Positions 6,768-8,404 of a stretch of 8,404 nt of DNA are shown piece after piece (the stretch's first letter is position 1; every line of letters begins with the position of its first letter). The position numbers and the translations under genes were made by a program. Source of the DNA: Gemmatimonadota bacterium (GTDB lineage Bacteria; Gemmatimonadota; Gemmatimonadetes; Longimicrobiales; Gaopeijiaceae); contig SKZC01000281.1 in the NCBI GenBank assembly GCA_007127575.1, forward strand, positions 1-8,404, written 5' to 3'. Under the pieces are notes generated by a model. That model had not been told where the DNA came from, ran no database searches, and saw only the letters and a list, made by a program, of their open reading frames with translations.

Positions 6768-7193
6768 ATGGGTGGGCGGGAGGAGGTCACGGGACCGGAG
6801 CTCGTCGAGCTGCTGGAAGAGGGGCGGCGGAGGGAGCGGGCGCAGACCCGGTTTTACCGCCGCCTTGCCGCAGAGGCCGACCTTCAGGGGGATGCTCGGC
6901 TCTCCGAACGCCTGAACGAGCTCCACGCCGATGAACAGCACCACCTTTCCCGGCTCACGGCCAGGCTGCTGGAGTTGGAGCACGCACCTGCGGAGCCTCC
7001 GGCCTCCTCGGAGTCCGTTTCTCTGGAGGGGTGGACGGCGGAGGCCAGAGACCGGGAGGGAGAGGAAATCCGCTGGTACGAGGAGGCTCTTCGGTCCCCG
7101 CTGGACTCGGAGACCCGACGGATCTTCGAGGAGATCCTGGAGTCGGAGCGGCATCACCGGAGGGATCTGGGCGGCAAGTGGATGTCCGCATGA
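6768..7193 (+). CDS. Rubrerythrin/ferritin-like di-iron protein
   Basis: The 141-aa product is predicted to be an all-helical four-helix bundle that carries a carboxylate-bridged di-iron site, as in rubrerythrins and ferritin-like proteins. Two similar halves are visible. In the first, E23 is followed seven residues later by Y30 (RERAQTRFYRRLA), then E56-x-x-H59 in ADEQHHL. In the second, E97 is followed seven residues later by Y104 (REGEEIRWYEEAL), then E127-x-x-H130 in SERHH. These are the expected ligand spacings. There is no C-terminal rubredoxin domain (no CxxC pair), so it is a stand-alone di-iron module that would need an external electron donor. A peroxide-reducing or iron-handling role is plausible; the substrate is inferred only from the family. 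A linker rich in Pro, Ala and Ser (about 73-84) joins the halves. The gene lies 14 nt after the PHP gene and 21 nt before the dehydrogenase gene. Confidence 0.82.
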   Translation: MGGREEVTGPELVELLEEGRRRERAQTRFYRRLAAEADLQGDARLSERLNELHADEQHHLSRLTARLLELEHAPAEPPASSESVSLEGWTAEARDREGEEIRWYEEALRSPLDSETRRIFEEILESERHHRRDLGGKWMSA

Positions 7194-7204
7194 ACGTTTT
7201 TCTT

Positions 7205-7210
7205 GGGGAG
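7205..7210 (+). promoter_or_regulatory. Ribosome binding site of the SDR gene
   Basis: GGGGAG lies 4 nt before the ATG at 7215. An in-frame TTG at 7203 would overlap this site and add four residues unlike SDR N-termini, so the ATG is preferred. Confidence 0.55.
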
Positions 7211-7214
7211 AAGA

Positions 7215-7988
7215 ATGGCGACTAAGTCTGGAGGGCTGGGTCTCGAAAACCGGCGGGCGCTGGTCACCGGTGGGTCTCGCGGGGTAGGTCGGGCCATCTC
7301 TCTCCACCTAGCCGCTGCCGGGGCTCACGTGGGGATCTCCTACCGGAGCCGCGAAGACGAGGCGAACTCCACCTTGAACGAAGTTCGTGCCGCCGGACGC
7401 CGTGGGTGGGTTCATCCGGGTGATCTGGCGGACCCCGCGACGGCAGCGGCCCTGGCGGCCCGGGCCCAGGATGAGTTCGGCGGCCTGGACGTCCTGGTGG
7501 TGAACCATGGGGTGTGGGAGCCCGAGGACGTGCCACTGGCGGAGATGAGTGACGAGCAGTGGAGAAGGACGCTCTCGGCGAACTTGGACTCCGTGTTTTA
7601 CCTTCTGCGCGCAGCACTTCCTCAAGTGACCGACGGGGGGGGCGTGGTCCTGGTGACCTCTTCTGCGGCCCAGCGAGGGGAGGCCTTTCACGGCGACTAT
7701 GCGGCATCCAAAGGAGCCCTTCAGTCGTTGGTGAAGAGCCTGGCGGTGGAGCTGGCACCTCGGGGCGTTCGGGTCAATGCTGTGGCCCCAGGATGGGTGG
7801 ACACGGAGATGGTGGCCCCAGCCTTCGAGGACGGTGGCCTGGAGGCGATCCTGGATGAGATTCCTCTGGGCCGGGTGGCCACTCCCGAGGATGTGGCCGG
7901 GCCCGTGGCCTTCCTGGCATCCCCGCTGGCAAATCATGTCACGGGCGAGGTACTGAACGTCAATGGGGGGGCGATTCGGCCGGGGTGA
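7215..7988 (+). CDS. Short-chain dehydrogenase/reductase, FabG-like
   Basis: This 257-aa classical SDR is an NAD(P)-dependent oxidoreductase with a Rossmann fold. Visible motifs are the dinucleotide-binding TGGSRGVG at 18-25, a basic residue in YRSRED (R44) that together with R22 suggests NADPH preference, D70 before the adenine pocket, and catalytic N123 (SANLDS), S149, Y162 and K166 (YAASK). The C-terminal PGWVDTEM and NVNGGAIRPG complete the pattern. The usual N-A-G motif after strand beta-4 reads N97-H-G, an uncommon variant. It resembles 3-oxoacyl-ACP reductase (FabG), but no fatty-acid genes are adjacent and substrate cannot be read from sequence, so the general SDR name is safer. It sits inside the alaS-led gene run, 21 nt after the ferritin-like gene and 11 nt before the nucleotidyltransferase gene. 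No signal peptide; cytoplasmic. Confidence 0.92.
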   Translation: MATKSGGLGLENRRALVTGGSRGVGRAISLHLAAAGAHVGISYRSREDEANSTLNEVRAAGRRGWVHPGDLADPATAAALAARAQDEFGGLDVLVVNHGVWEPEDVPLAEMSDEQWRRTLSANLDSVFYLLRAALPQVTDGGGVVLVTSSAAQRGEAFHGDYAASKGALQSLVKSLAVELAPRGVRVNAVAPGWVDTEMVAPAFEDGGLEAILDEIPLGRVATPEDVAGPVAFLASPLANHVTGEVLNVNGGAIRPG

Positions 7989-7999
7989 GGTCCGGAGCC

Positions 8000-8404
8000 A
8001 TGGACGAGCAGGTTCGCACGGGAGCAACTCCCGAAATATCAGTGCCTCCGGCGGTTCGGTGGATCGTTCGAACCCTGGAGGAGGAGGGGTACGAGACCTG
8101 GACCGTGGGTGGGGGAATCCGGGACAGCCTCCTGGGGCTTCCTACCGAGGATTGGGATCTGGCCACCCGCGCTCGCCCGGAAGCAGTTCAAAGGTGCTTT
8201 CGGCGAACCGTTCCCGTCGGTGTGGATCATGGGACCGTCGGGGTATTGTCCAGAAACGGAACCCTCTACGAAGTCACCACCTTCCGGAGGGACGTGGAGA
8301 CCACGGGCCGGCACGCGGTGGTGGAGTTCGCGGACACCGTCGAGGAAGATCTCGCTCGCCGGGACTTCACCATCAATGCCCTGGCCTGGCACCCCATTCG
8401 GAGG
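8000..8404 (+). CDS. cca: CCA-adding tRNA nucleotidyltransferase / poly(A) polymerase family (partial, 5' part)
   Basis: The first 135 residues of a class II tRNA nucleotidyltransferase are present; the gene continues past the right edge. The enzyme adds or repairs the 3'-terminal CCA of tRNA without a template. The head domain shows VGGGIRDSLLG at 36-46, the metal-binding pair D51 and D53 in DWDLAT (51-56), EVTTFR at 91-96, and motif B RRDFTINALA at 120-129. Poly(A) polymerase I (pcnB) shares this domain, and the missing half would be needed to separate CCA-adding from poly(A) or split A- and CC-adding forms, so the symbol is tentative. The ATG at 8000 is preceded by TGAGG 9 nt upstream, which overlaps the stop of the SDR gene. 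Its place downstream of alaS links two steps of tRNA maturation and charging. Confidence 0.9.
   Translation, partial: MDEQVRTGATPEISVPPAVRWIVRTLEEEGYETWTVGGGIRDSLLGLPTEDWDLATRARPEAVQRCFRRTVPVGVDHGTVGVLSRNGTLYEVTTFRRDVETTGRHAVVEFADTVEEDLARRDFTINALAWHPIRR

Noticed and set aside
1..8404. CRISPR arrays, insertion sequences, tRNA or rRNA genes, toxin-antitoxin pairs
   Set aside because: No repeated spacer pattern, transposase motifs, terminal inverted repeats flanked by target duplications, cloverleaf-like sequence or toxin-antitoxin signatures were seen on either strand.

Overview
The window is gene-dense, high-GC bacterial chromosomal DNA. Core genes are intact (recA, alaS, the start of a CCA-adding tRNA nucleotidyltransferase gene), stop/start overlaps are frequent, and there are no mobile elements, rRNA, tRNA or CRISPR arrays that I can see. 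The protein style and gene content would fit a Gemmatimonadota-like lineage. That is an impression from sequence character, not a proven placement.

Left part, minus strand (1-1462): two genes are read leftward. The first encodes an exported DUF547 protein. The second encodes a glycosyltransferase resembling the 'rSAM/selenodomain-associated transferase 2' (TIGR04283) type and runs off the left edge. Their stop and start codons overlap (GTGA), so they are very probably co-translated. A 283-bp divergent intergenic region (1463-1745) separates them from recA and should hold both promoters, but no strong consensus is visible.

Middle (1746-2930): recA is complete and canonical. It is followed by a perfect 16-bp inverted repeat with an 8-nt loop, flanked by A4 and T4, which reads as an intrinsic terminator. 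No recX follows recA. The hairpin ends only 24 nt before the alaS start codon, and a plausible sigma70-type promoter is embedded in it.

Right part, plus strand (2955-8404): six closely packed genes probably form one operon. They are alaS (alanyl-tRNA synthetase), a 99-aa protein of unknown function, a PHP-type (CpsB/YwqE-like) phosphatase, a stand-alone rubrerythrin/ferritin-like di-iron protein, a FabG-like short-chain dehydrogenase, and the 5' part of a CCA-adding enzyme or relative. Gaps are -4 to +21 nt. Two genes act on tRNA (3'-CCA addition and alanine charging). The middle four do not obviously belong with them, which is the most unusual aspect of the layout. No clearly new defence or mobile system is visible. 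The points most worth testing are the palindrome/promoter between recA and alaS, the unknown small protein, and whether the left edge borders a larger rSAM/selenodomain cluster.
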